Below are positions 17,996 to 26,055 of a DNA stretch of 37,588 bases, in pieces. Each line of letters starts with the position of its first letter. Within the stretch, counting starts at the first letter, position 1. The DNA is taken from contig QHTZ01000083.1 in the NCBI GenBank assembly GCA_003221005.1, positions 1 to 37,588 of the forward strand. Direction: 5' to 3'. The position numbers and the translations under genes are program-made. Under the pieces are notes generated by a model, which was not told the DNA's origin, ran no database searches, and saw only the letters and a program-made list of their open reading frames with translations. Origin of the DNA: Gemmatimonadota bacterium. Lineage in GTDB: Bacteria; Gemmatimonadota; Gemmatimonadetes; Gemmatimonadales; GWC2-71-9.

Positions 17996-19864
17996 ATGTC
18001 TGTTGACTATGATGTCATCGTGGTCGGCGCCGGCCACTCCGGCTCCGAAGCCTCCGCCATGGCTTCCCGCCTCGGCGCCCGCACTTTGCTCGTGACGTCG
18101 AACCTCGACACTATCGGGCAGATGAGCTGCAACCCCGCCATCGGCGGAATCGCGAAGGGGACGGTCGTGCGCGAGGTCGACGCGCTCGGCGGGATCATGG
18201 GGCGCGCTACCGATCGCGCCACGATCCAGTTCCGCATGCTCAACCGCTCCAAGGGACCTGCGGTGTGGGCCCCGCGGGCGCAGTGCGACCGCGTGCTATA
18301 TCGGCGCGCGGTGCGGGAGCTGCTCGAGGGATTTCCCCTGCTTGAGCTCACGCAGGGGATGGTGTCGCGGCTCGACTGCGACGGCACCGCGGTCCGAGGC
18401 GTCGAGCTCGCGGACGGGCGGCGGTTTAGCTGCCGCGCCGTCGTGATCACTGCGGGGACGTTCTTGCGCGGGCGCATCCACTTGGGAACGGACAGGCAGA
18501 TCCCGGCCGGCCGCGCGGGAGATCAGCCCGCCGTCGCCGTCGCGCAACACATTGAGTCACTTGGACTTACAGTGTCGCGTTTCAAGACCGGTACCCCCCC
18601 GCGGGTCGACGGCCGAACGGTTGACTGGTCCAAGGTGGAGCGCCAGGACGGCGACGCGGCTGACTACCGGTTCTCGTTTTACGAACGCGGGGAACGCCCC
18701 CGCCAACTCCCCTGCTGGATCACCTGGGCGGGACCGGCGGTGAAGGAGATCATCGAGCGCCATCTCCACGAATCGGCGATGTACGGCGGCGCGATCAGTG
18801 CGCGTGGCCCTCGCTACTGCCCATCGGTCGAGGACAAGATCGTCAAGTTCCCGGACGCACGGCGGCATCAGGTGTTCCTTGAGCCGGAGGGACTCGATAC
18901 GCACGAGCTGTACGTGAACGGCCTCTCAACCTCGCTTCCCGTCGCCGTACAGCTCGAGTTCTTACACGCCGTGCCGGGGCTCGAGGACGCCCGGATGACG
19001 CGGCCGGGCTACGCGATCGAGTACGACTACTACCCGCCCACTCAGCTCACACCGTGGCTCGAGACCAAGGCGATCGAACACTTGTTCTTCGCGGGCCAGA
19101 TCAACGGCACAACCGGCTATGAGGAGGCGGCCGCCCAGGGCGTCGTCGCTGGGATCAATGCCGTCCGGCGGCTGCGACAGCATGAGCCCATCGTGCTCGG
19201 ACGCGATGACGGGTATGTCGGCGTGCTGGTCGACGACCTCGTCACTCGAGGCGTGGACGAGCCCTATCGGCTTTTCACCTCGCGCTCCGAGTTTCGGTTG
19301 CTGCTACGGCAAGACAACGCGCTGCGGCGGCTCGTGCCGCTTGCCGAGCGGCTCGGCCTGCTCACGGCGGCGGAACTCCGGACCGCTGAGCGGCGGCTGC
19401 GGGAGGAGGAGCGCCTGCTCGAGGCAGCGCGGACCACGACGATCGCGCCGGGCCAGGTGGCGCCGCTGTTGGTGCCGCAGGGAGTGACGCTGGCGGAGCC
19501 TGAGCGAGTGGCGGCCGTGGCGCGGCGACCAGGTGTGGGACTGCGTGAGCTGCTCGAGGCCACCGGTGTCCGCGTGGACGCGCCCGATGATGTCGTCGCC
19601 GCGGTCGAAATCGAGATCAAGTACGCCGGATATCTCGAGCGCGAGCGAGAGGCGGCGGCTCGCCTGGCGGAGCTCGCGTCGTTCGCGCTCCCGTCGGATC
19701 TTCCCTACCCCGAGCTGCGCTCGCTCGCGACCGAAGCACGTCAGAAACTCGCACGCGTCCGCCCCACGTCCCTCGCCCAGGCGGCGCGGGTGCCGGGGGT
19801 ATCGCCCAGTGATCTCCACAACCTGGTCGTCGAGACACTCCGCTGGCGTCGTCAGGTTGCGTAA
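17996..19864 (+). CDS. mnmG: tRNA uridine-34 modification enzyme MnmG (GidA)
   Basis: A 622-residue FAD enzyme that, with MnmE, installs the 5-carboxymethylaminomethyl group on wobble U34 of certain tRNAs. The N-terminal dinucleotide fold is VVGAGHSGSEAS (from residue 9). MSCNPAIGGIAKGTVVREVDALGG, RSKGPAVWAPRAQCDR, TAGTFLRGRIHLG, FKTGTPPRVD and GQINGTTGYEEAAAQG are family blocks. The C-terminal helical MnmE/tRNA-binding part ends with GVSPSDLHNLVVETLRWRR. Gene neighbourhoods with mnmG followed by parA and parB are typical of regions close to oriC; the rsmG gene often found between them is absent here. Confidence 0.98.
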   Translation: MSVDYDVIVVGAGHSGSEASAMASRLGARTLLVTSNLDTIGQMSCNPAIGGIAKGTVVREVDALGGIMGRATDRATIQFRMLNRSKGPAVWAPRAQCDRVLYRRAVRELLEGFPLLELTQGMVSRLDCDGTAVRGVELADGRRFSCRAVVITAGTFLRGRIHLGTDRQIPAGRAGDQPAVAVAQHIESLGLTVSRFKTGTPPRVDGRTVDWSKVERQDGDAADYRFSFYERGERPRQLPCWITWAGPAVKEIIERHLHESAMYGGAISARGPRYCPSVEDKIVKFPDARRHQVFLEPEGLDTHELYVNGLSTSLPVAVQLEFLHAVPGLEDARMTRPGYAIEYDYYPPTQLTPWLETKAIEHLFFAGQINGTTGYEEAAAQGVVAGINAVRRLRQHEPIVLGRDDGYVGVLVDDLVTRGVDEPYRLFTSRSEFRLLLRQDNALRRLVPLAERLGLLTAAELRTAERRLREEERLLEAARTTTIAPGQVAPLLVPQGVTLAEPERVAAVARRPGVGLRELLEATGVRVDAPDDVVAAVEIEIKYAGYLEREREAAARLAELASFALPSDLPYPELRSLATEARQKLARVRPTSLAQAARVPGVSPSDLHNLVVETLRWRRQVA

Positions 19865-19892
19865 CATCGGCAGATTAAATCAGTTACTCCCC

Positions 19893-19927
19893 GGGGCGGC
19901 GTGTTTCACGTGAAACTTCGCCCCTTT
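19893..19927 (+). terminator. Terminator-like hairpin enclosing parS, after mnmG
   Basis: GGGGCG (19893-19898) pairs with CGCCCC (19919-19924), which is followed by TTT. Inside, the 14-base parS palindrome extends the stem. As RNA it would fold into a long hairpin with a short U-tract 28 bases after the mnmG stop, so it can end the mnmG transcript. Confidence 0.5.
19902..19917. promoter_or_regulatory. parS centromere site
   Basis: TGTTTCACGTGAAACT matches the chromosomal parS consensus (TGTTTCACGTGAAACA) at 15 of 16 positions and contains the perfect GTTTCACGTGAAAC palindrome. It lies 93 bases ahead of parA. ParB is expected to load here, spread as a CTP-dependent clamp and recruit ParA and SMC. 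Confidence 0.95.
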
Positions 19928-20009
19928 ACGCCACACCCTCCTACCACTATATTCTGAACCGCGTTAGCGCACCACCGATATAACATATTGTAGCACAACG
20001 ACTTATAAA

Positions 20010-20831
20010 ATGTCCCGCGTCATCGCGATCGCCAATCAGAAGGGCGGTGTGGGGAAAACCACCACCGCCGTGAACCTCGCCGCCTCGCTCGCGACCGCCG
20101 AGCGCAAGACCCTTCTCGTGGATGCCGATCCGCAGGCCAACTCGACCAGCGGCGTCGGGATCGAGCGCGACCGCATTCGCTCCTCGCTCTATGACGCGCT
20201 GCTGGACGGGCGCTCCCTCGCGGACGTCCGCTTCCCGCACGTGCACTTTCCCTTTCTCGATCTCATCCCCGCGACGCAGGACCTGGTCGGCGCCGAGCTC
20301 GAGCTGGTGAATCGGTCCGCGCGCGAGACCGCCATGCGGCGCGCGCTGCGGGAGCTGCGTGACGACTATCAGTATGTCATCATCGACTGCCCGCCGTCGC
20401 TCGGCCTCGTCACCCTCAACATGCTGACGGCGGCCGACAGCGTGATCATCCCGATCCAGTGCGAGTACTACGCCCTGGAGGGACTCTCGCAGCTGCTCAA
20501 CACCGTCAAGCTCGTACAGCGCAACTTCAACCCGGCGCTCGCCATCGACGGCGTGCTCCTGACGATGTACGACGCCCGTCTCAATCTCTGCAAGCAGGTA
20601 GCCGAGGAAGCCAAGGAGTATTTCGGACCGCAGATGTTCAGCATCACCATTCCGCGGAACGTGCGGCTGGCAGAGGCCCCGAGCTTCGGCAAACCGATTC
20701 TCTTGTATGACGTGCAGTCCGTCGGCGCGCGCAGCTACCTCGCCGTCGCGCAAGAGCTGATTCGCCGCGTCGAACACGCTGACTCCCCTGCCCTGCCCGC
20801 GGCGGAACCGCTGCCGGAGGTGCCCGCATGA
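20010..20831 (+). CDS. parA: Chromosome partitioning ATPase ParA (Soj)
   Basis: A 273-residue Walker-type ATPase that moves ParB-parS complexes over the nucleoid. The deviant Walker A motif KGGVGKTT is at residues 11-18 with the signature lysine at 11; LLVDADPQANSTSG and YVIIDCPPSLGLVTLNML are the other nucleotide-site motifs. There is no N-terminal helix-turn-helix, so it is the short chromosomal type that does not bind its own promoter specifically. ATG 20010 is preceded by an AT-rich stretch (19940-20009) with no clear Shine-Dalgarno. The stop overlaps parB (ATGA). Confidence 0.97.
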   Translation: MSRVIAIANQKGGVGKTTTAVNLAASLATAERKTLLVDADPQANSTSGVGIERDRIRSSLYDALLDGRSLADVRFPHVHFPFLDLIPATQDLVGAELELVNRSARETAMRRALRELRDDYQYVIIDCPPSLGLVTLNMLTAADSVIIPIQCEYYALEGLSQLLNTVKLVQRNFNPALAIDGVLLTMYDARLNLCKQVAEEAKEYFGPQMFSITIPRNVRLAEAPSFGKPILLYDVQSVGARSYLAVAQELIRRVEHADSPALPAAEPLPEVPA

Positions 20832-21721
20832 CCGAAGTCACCACAGGACGCCGTCGCCTCGGCCGGGGTCTCGAAGCGCTGCTCGGCCCGACGCGCGACG
20901 AGGCCGAGCGCGAGGGCAGTCTCGTCGAGTTGGCCATCGGCGAGATCCGGCCCAACCCGTTCCAGCCGCGCCAGGACGTCGATCCCACGGCCCTCGAGGA
21001 GCTCAAGGCGTCGATCCGCCAGGCTGGTCTACTCCAGCCCGTCGTCGTGCGCCCGATCCCCGGCGGCGACGGCGGTTACGAGTTGATCGCGGGCGAGCGG
21101 CGGCTGCGCGCCTGCCAGGCGCTCGGCTGGGAGCGAATTCCCGCGGTCAAGCGCGAGGTGGACGACCGCACGGTGCTGACGCTCGCCCTTATCGAGAATC
21201 TGCAACGGGACGACCTGTCGCCCGTGGACGAGGCCCGGGGGTACGAGCGTCTGATCGCGGAATTCAATCTGGCGCAGCAGGACGTCGCCGACGCCGTGGG
21301 GCGCGACCGCTCCACGGTCGCAAACGCGCTGCGCCTCCTCAAGCTCCCCGCCGCCGTGCTCACCATGCTGCACGATGGCCGCCTGTCGGTGGGACACGCC
21401 CGCGCGCTGCTCGCGCTCGACGATCCCCGACGCGCCACTACACTGGCTCGCGAAGCCGTCGCCCAGGGGCTCTCGGTGCGCGAGATCGAGGACCGCGTGC
21501 GGGGCGGCCGGGCGCCGGTCCGGCGGCCCCGCCTCAAGCGCGGGGTGGGGCAGGCGCCCGAGGTGCGGCGCGTCGAGGACGCGCTGCGGCGTCGGCTCGG
21601 GAGCGACGTCCGGGTCACCCTGCGCGCGAAGGGCAAGGGCCAGATCCATGTGGCCTTCTACTCGAACGACGACCTCGCGCGCTTGCTGGAGATCATGCTC
21701 GGGGCACCGTTCGACGGATGA
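20828..21721 (+). CDS. parB: Chromosome partitioning protein ParB (Spo0J)
   Basis: A 297-residue parS-binding CTPase clamp. Parts in order: a short basic N-terminus with LGRGLEALLG (the ParA-stimulating region), the CTP-binding domain with PNPFQPRQ and GERRLRA (89-95), ALIENLQRDDLSPVDEA, the helix-turn-helix QQDVADAVGRDRSTVANALRLLKLP, and a C-terminal dimerisation segment ending GKGQIHVAFYSNDDLARLLEIML. It is coupled to parA upstream and to the M23 peptidase downstream by four-base overlaps. Confidence 0.97.
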   Translation: MTEVTTGRRRLGRGLEALLGPTRDEAEREGSLVELAIGEIRPNPFQPRQDVDPTALEELKASIRQAGLLQPVVVRPIPGGDGGYELIAGERRLRACQALGWERIPAVKREVDDRTVLTLALIENLQRDDLSPVDEARGYERLIAEFNLAQQDVADAVGRDRSTVANALRLLKLPAAVLTMLHDGRLSVGHARALLALDDPRRATTLAREAVAQGLSVREIEDRVRGGRAPVRRPRLKRGVGQAPEVRRVEDALRRRLGSDVRVTLRAKGKGQIHVAFYSNDDLARLLEIMLGAPFDG

Positions 21722-22512
21722 GGTCGCGGGGCGTCACGATCGTCGTCCACGTCGACGGCGATCTGGACTCGCGTCAATATCGCGTGCCGCAATGGGCGTT
21801 CGAGGCGGGGAGGTGGGGCGCGGTCGCGATCGCGCTGCTCGTCGTGTTGTTCTTCGCATTTGCCGAACCGCTGACCCATGCGGCGGCGCGCGTACCAGGT
21901 CTGGAACGCGAAGTCGCGCGTCTGCGGCAGGAGAACGGCCGCGTGCAACAGCTCGCGGCCGCGCTCAACCGCGCCGAGGCGAACTATCAGGAGCTCCGCC
22001 AGCTGCTGGGGGTGCGCTCACCGCCGGCCGGTCGGGTGACGACGCCCAGTCCCGACCTGATGCGCGCCGTGGCCGTCCGGGCGAGACAGCCAGCCACGAC
22101 GTCGCGCTACGGCGTGGGGCCTTCGCGCCCCGACCATTGGCCGCTCGACGTCCCGGGGTTCGTCACCCGCGGCCAAGTGCGCCCTGGGGACCCGGCCGAG
22201 TCGCACCCCGGGATCGACATCGCGGTGCCCGCGGGCTCGGCCGTGCGGGCGGCCGGCGGGGGAACGGTCGAGACCGCCGGCACCGACCCCGATTACGGCT
22301 TGTTCGTCCTCTTGCGTCATCCTGACGGGTATGAGACGATGTATGGACACGCGTCACGCTTGCTCGTGCACGATGGGGATTCGGTGCAGGCGGGGCAGGT
22401 GATCGCCCTCTCGGGCAACTCCGGGCGGTCCACCGCTCCCCACCTGCACTTCGAAATCCGGCGCGAGGGCAGGGCCCTCGACCCGCTCACGATGGTGAAA
22501 CAGGAGAACTGA
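21718..22512 (+). CDS. Membrane-anchored M23 (LytM-type) peptidase
   Basis: A 264-residue protein with one transmembrane segment (about 34-50, AVAIALLVVLFFAF), a coiled-coil region (61-97, LEREVARLRQENGRVQQLAAAL) and a C-terminal LytM domain. The zinc and catalytic residues are intact: His163 and Asp167 in HPGID, His211 in MYGHAS, His242 and His244 in HLHFE, so it is likely an active peptidoglycan endopeptidase rather than an EnvC-like activator. It lies between parB and bactofilin with a four-base overlap and a one-base gap, an arrangement suggesting a cell-shape or division role. Confidence 0.93.
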   Translation: MRSRGVTIVVHVDGDLDSRQYRVPQWAFEAGRWGAVAIALLVVLFFAFAEPLTHAAARVPGLEREVARLRQENGRVQQLAAALNRAEANYQELRQLLGVRSPPAGRVTTPSPDLMRAVAVRARQPATTSRYGVGPSRPDHWPLDVPGFVTRGQVRPGDPAESHPGIDIAVPAGSAVRAAGGGTVETAGTDPDYGLFVLLRHPDGYETMYGHASRLLVHDGDSVQAGQVIALSGNSGRSTAPHLHFEIRREGRALDPLTMVKQEN

Positions 22513-22513
22513 C

Positions 22514-22936
22514 ATGGCCATCTTCACCGAGAAGGGACACGGGGGGCCGGAATCGGAAGGCGCGTTGTCCATCATCGGCGCGGGGATGCGGGTGGTCGGG
22601 GACATCACGGCTGAAGGAGTCGTGAAGATCGAGGGCACGGTGGTCGGTACAGTGCGTGCGGGCCGCCAGGTGCTGGTAGCGAAAGGCGGCGAGGTGGAGG
22701 GCGACGTGGTCACCCGCGAAGCGATAATCGGGGGGGAAGTGCGCGGTACGGTGGTCGCCGGGGAGCGCGTGGAGATTCAGGCCTCGAGCGTAGTGCATGG
22801 CGACATCACGAGCAAGCGCCTCTTGGTACACGAGGGCGGGGAGATCAACGGCGTCATCCGTATGGGCGAGGCGGCGCCAGCCGAGCCGGCCGCCGCGGGC
22901 GACACCGGCGCCACGGCCACAGCCCGGTCGTACTAA
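22514..22936 (+). CDS. Bactofilin (polymer-forming cytoskeletal protein)
   Basis: A 140-residue bactofilin. The core is a right-handed beta-helix built from repeated short turns: IIGAGMRVVGDITAEGVVKIEGTVVGTVRAG, VLVAKGGEVEGDVVTREAIIGGEVRGTVVAG, ASSVVHGDITSKRLLVHEGGEINGVI. Flexible ends follow the family pattern. Bactofilins form filaments without nucleotide and often recruit M23 peptidases, so the pairing with the upstream LytM gene makes functional sense. The start ATG is one base after the upstream stop. Confidence 0.95.
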   Translation: MAIFTEKGHGGPESEGALSIIGAGMRVVGDITAEGVVKIEGTVVGTVRAGRQVLVAKGGEVEGDVVTREAIIGGEVRGTVVAGERVEIQASSVVHGDITSKRLLVHEGGEINGVIRMGEAAPAEPAAAGDTGATATARSY

Positions 22937-22946
22937 TCCGTTCTGA

Positions 22947-22979
22947 TTATCCACATGGCGCGGCTTCAGTCATGTGGAT
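22947..22979. repeat. Perfect DnaA-box consensus within a 9-base inverted repeat, bactofilin-nif3 gap
   Basis: TTATCCACA at 22947-22955 equals the DnaA-box consensus. ATCCACATG (22949-22957) and CATGTGGAT (22971-22979) form a perfect 9-base inverted repeat with a 13-base loop. Weaker relatives are at 22992-23000 (AGTGGATCT) and 23020-23027 (ATGTGGGA). The whole gap 22937-23102 is less GC-rich than the genes beside it. It could be DnaA-related, a transcription-factor site, or a hairpin terminator without a U-tract. I do not see enough boxes to call an origin. Confidence 0.4.
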
Positions 22980-23102
22980 TCTCTAACTGCAAGTGGATCT
23001 TGGTGTTAGTGAACTCGTCCATGTGGGAATCTGGCCGTGGGCGCTGTCTGGTGTCTCCTTAGTGACTCTATGATGTCCCAGCACTGTTCATAAGGTCGCG
23101 CC

Positions 23103-23855
23103 ATGCAGCTGGCCGAGCTGGTCTCCTATCTGGACGGCTATCTGGACGTCCGCTCGGTGCCGGATGCGCCGCACGCCCTGAACGGTCTCCAGGTGGAGCG
23201 CTCTGGCGCGGTGACCCGCCTCGCCGCTGCAGTCGACTTGTGTGACGCGACCATCGGGTTGGCGGCGGCGGCGGGTGCGAACTTCCTGCTTGTGCACCAC
23301 GGGTTGTTCTGGGGCGGCCTTCAGCCCCTCGTCGGTGCCCAGTACCGGCGCGTCGCCCGGCTGATCCGACATGACATCGCGCTCTATAGCGCGCATCTGC
23401 CGCTCGATCGCCACCCCGAGGTGGGAAACAACGCCGTGCTGGCGCGAGCGCTCGCCGTGGCGCCGCGCGGCGAGTTCGGCGAGGAATACGGCAAACCGAT
23501 CGGGGTGTGGGGGGAGCTCGCCGTGGGTCGCGCCGCGCTCGCTGAGCGTGTCGGCGCGCTGCTCGGGGTTGTCCCGCGCCTGTTGGCGTTCGGGCCCGAG
23601 CAGGTGCGGCGTGTGGGCATTGTCACCGGGGCGGGGGGGTCGTTGATTCCGCAGGCCGCCGCGGCCGGGCTCGACACCTACATCACGGGAGAAGGTCCGC
23701 ATCACACCTTCTTTGACGCCGAGGAGCTCGGCGTGAACGTAATTTTCGCGGGGCACTACGCCACGGAAACCGTGGGCGTCAAGGCGCTCGCCGAACACCT
23801 CAGCGCGAAGTTCCACTTGCCCTGGACGTTTCTCGACCATCCCACGGGACTGTGA
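23103..23855 (+). CDS. Nif3-like dinuclear metal-centre protein
   Basis: A 250-residue member of the Nif3/YbgI/YqfO family. The signature metal ligands are in LLVHHGLFW (about 62-70), AHLPLDRHPEVGNN, TGEGPHHTFFDAEELGVNVIFAGHYATETVGV. VDAPHALNGLQVE-like opening (SVPDAPHALNGLQVER) is also standard. Family members form a toroidal hexamer with a two-metal centre and have been linked to GTP cyclohydrolase-like and housekeeping functions, without an agreed reaction. ATG 23103 follows the 166-base gap; the stop overlaps the MFS gene (GTGA). Confidence 0.92.
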   Translation: MQLAELVSYLDGYLDVRSVPDAPHALNGLQVERSGAVTRLAAAVDLCDATIGLAAAAGANFLLVHHGLFWGGLQPLVGAQYRRVARLIRHDIALYSAHLPLDRHPEVGNNAVLARALAVAPRGEFGEEYGKPIGVWGELAVGRAALAERVGALLGVVPRLLAFGPEQVRRVGIVTGAGGSLIPQAAAAGLDTYITGEGPHHTFFDAEELGVNVIFAGHYATETVGVKALAEHLSAKFHLPWTFLDHPTGL

Positions 23856-25060
23856 GCCCGCGGCGGGTCCTCGCGCTGCTCGCGGCCGCGGAGCTCTTGG
23901 CGATGGCGCCTTGGTTCAGCGCGTCGGCGGTTGCCCCCACTCTGGTGCGGGTGTGGCGGCTGGCGGGAACCAGCGCCGCGTGGCTCACGATCTCCGTCCA
24001 GCTCGGCTTCGTGGTCGGCGCCGTGACGAGCGCGGCGCTGACACTTGCCGACGTGTGGTCGGCGCGCCGGTTGGTGGCGTGGGCGGCGGCGCTCGCGGGC
24101 CTCGCGACGCTGGGAGTCGCGGTGGCGCCGGGTCCCGGCGTCGGGATTCCGCTCCGGTTCGCTACGGGCGCGGCGCTCGCAGGCGTGTACCCTCCTGGGA
24201 TGAAGATCGCGGCCGGGTGGTTCCGCGAGGCGCGCGGCTGGGCGATCGGAATCGTGGTGGGTGCGCTCACGATCGGATCGGCCACGCCCCATTTGGTGCG
24301 CGCGCTCGTGCCCGCGGAGCATTGGCGGGTCGTGCTCGAGGTCGCGGCCGCTTCGGCCGCGGCGGGCGGGTTGCTGGTGCTGCGAGTGCCGCACGACGGT
24401 CCCTACGTGGCGCCCTCGTCGGGGTTCGATTGGCCGGCCGCGCCGCGCATACTCAAGGACCGCGCGGTGGCGCTCGCGAACTGCGGCTATCTCGGTCACA
24501 TGTGGGAGTTGTATGCGATGTGGACTTGGATGGCGGTGTTCGTCGCGCAAAGTGAGCGCGTGCGCGCGGGGGCTGAAGCCGCGTCCAGCGCGGCACCCGC
24601 GCTCGTCACGTTCGTCGTCGTCGCCAGCGGCGCCGTGGGATGCTGGCTCGGAGGTGCCTGCGCCGATCGCTGGGGTCGAACGCTCGTGACCAGCGCCGCG
24701 ATGGCGCTGTCGGGGTGCTGCGCCCTGGTCGTCGGCGCGCTCTTTGGGAGCCCGCTCGCGCTGCTCGTCCCGCTGCTCGTGATCTGGGGGGTGGCGATCG
24801 TCGCTGACTCGGCTCAGTTCTCCGCGGCGGTGAGCGAGCTCGCCCCGCGCGAGTACGTGGGCACGGCGCTCACGCTGCAGACGAGCCTCGGATTCCTGCT
24901 CACCTGTGTCACTATCTACGTTCTCCCCGCGGTGGCCATGCGCTGGGGCTGGCGGTGGAGCATGGCCGTCCTCGCGCCGGGGCCCGCGCTCGGCGTCGTC
25001 GCGATGCTGGCGCTCCGCGGTCGGCCGGAAGCGGTGCGCCTCGCGGGCGGCCGGCGGTGA
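23852..25060 (+). CDS. MFS transporter
   Basis: A 402-residue major facilitator superfamily protein with about 12 hydrophobic segments. Recognisable pieces are the first helix with WFSASAVAP, RFATGAALAGVYPPGMKIAAGWF in the fourth/fifth helices (like NarK and CynX-type permeases), a central cytoplasmic linker near residue 190, and CADRWGRT as the loop between helices of the second half. No substrate can be inferred. It is coupled by GTGA overlaps to the Nif3-like gene upstream and the metallo-hydrolase gene downstream. Confidence 0.85.
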   Translation: MSPRRVLALLAAAELLAMAPWFSASAVAPTLVRVWRLAGTSAAWLTISVQLGFVVGAVTSAALTLADVWSARRLVAWAAALAGLATLGVAVAPGPGVGIPLRFATGAALAGVYPPGMKIAAGWFREARGWAIGIVVGALTIGSATPHLVRALVPAEHWRVVLEVAAASAAAGGLLVLRVPHDGPYVAPSSGFDWPAAPRILKDRAVALANCGYLGHMWELYAMWTWMAVFVAQSERVRAGAEAASSAAPALVTFVVVASGAVGCWLGGACADRWGRTLVTSAAMALSGCCALVVGALFGSPLALLVPLLVIWGVAIVADSAQFSAAVSELAPREYVGTALTLQTSLGFLLTCVTIYVLPAVAMRWGWRWSMAVLAPGPALGVVAMLALRGRPEAVRLAGGRR

Positions 25061-26055
25061 CGAAGGCGCATCATCCCCCGACCGGCGGGTTCCGCAACCC
25101 GTGGGGGGACGACGCGACGCAGGGGCTGCGCAGCATCTTCAAATGGAAGGTGATCGACCGCTTCACGCGTCCCCCCGCGCGCGCTCCCGATCCGGCGCCG
25201 TTCCCGGTGGCCGTGCCGAGCTTCCCGGTCCCACGCGCGCCGCTCGATCGACTCGTGCTCACCTGGGTCGGGCATGCGACCTTCCTGCTGCAGGTGGGGG
25301 GTCTCAACCTGCTCACGGATCCCATCTGGAGCGAGCGCGCGTCGCCCGTTCAGTTCGCAGGCCCGCGCCGCCGCGTGGCCGCCGCGGTCCCTTTCGCCGG
25401 GCTCCCGCCGATCGACGCCGTGCTGCTCTCTCACAATCACTACGACCACCTGGATGACCGCACCGTGCGGCGTCTGGCCGCGGCGCATCCGCAGGCGCGG
25501 TGGCTCGTGCCCCTCGGGCTGGCGCCGTTCGTACGGCAGCGCGGCGCGCGCGACGCCCTCGAGCTCGACTGGTGGGAGGAAACGCGCGTCGGCGAGCTTG
25601 CCATCGGGTGCACGCCGGCGCGGCACTTCAGCTCGCGCGGGCTCGGCGACCGCAACCGGACGCTGTGGTGTGGCTGGAGCGTGGCGGCGCCGGCGCGCCA
25701 GGTCTACTTCGCCGGGGACACCGCGTATCATCCCGAATTCGCCGCGATCGCGGATCGCTTCGGGCCGTTCCACGCCGCGTTGCTGCCGATCGGCGCCTAC
25801 GAGCCGCGCTGGTTCATGCGCTCCGTGCACATGAACCCGGAAGAAGCCGTACGGGTGTACCAGGATCTCGAGCGGGGGCGCCCGCCGATCGCGGGTCGAG
25901 TCGCGCTCATGGTCGCGATGCACTGGGGAACCTTCCAGCTCACGGATGAGCCGTTGGACGAACCGCCCAAGCGGGCGCGGGCTGCGTGGCGCGGTGCGGG
26001 ATTCGACCCGAACCGGCTCTGGATCCCCACCCACGGGGAGTCGCGGACGATCTAG
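25057..26055 (+). CDS. MBL-fold metallo-hydrolase, NAPE-PLD-like
   Basis: A 332-residue metallo-beta-lactamase fold hydrolase. The metal motif HxHxDH is SHNHYDHLD at 125-133, with LTWVGHATFLLQVGGLNLLTDPIWSERASP and AGPRRRVAAAVPF as the flanking blocks. VYFAGDTAYHPEF supplies the bridging Asp, and MHWGTF the last His. These blocks match N-acylphosphatidylethanolamine phospholipase D-like and UlaG-like proteins. The bacterial role is unknown; phospholipid or acyl-amide turnover is possible. GTG 25057 overlaps the MFS stop (GTGA). Its stop overlaps that of convergent queG (CTAG). Confidence 0.9.
   Translation: MTKAHHPPTGGFRNPWGDDATQGLRSIFKWKVIDRFTRPPARAPDPAPFPVAVPSFPVPRAPLDRLVLTWVGHATFLLQVGGLNLLTDPIWSERASPVQFAGPRRRVAAAVPFAGLPPIDAVLLSHNHYDHLDDRTVRRLAAAHPQARWLVPLGLAPFVRQRGARDALELDWWEETRVGELAIGCTPARHFSSRGLGDRNRTLWCGWSVAAPARQVYFAGDTAYHPEFAAIADRFGPFHAALLPIGAYEPRWFMRSVHMNPEEAVRVYQDLERGRPPIAGRVALMVAMHWGTFQLTDEPLDEPPKRARAAWRGAGFDPNRLWIPTHGESRTI

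Noticed and set aside
20003..20009. TATAAA just before parA as its -10 element
   Set aside because: It abuts the ATG, so transcription would begin inside the gene.
22937..23102. Calling this gap oriC
   Set aside because: Only one perfect DnaA box, no clear AT-rich unwinding element and no dnaA or dnaN nearby.
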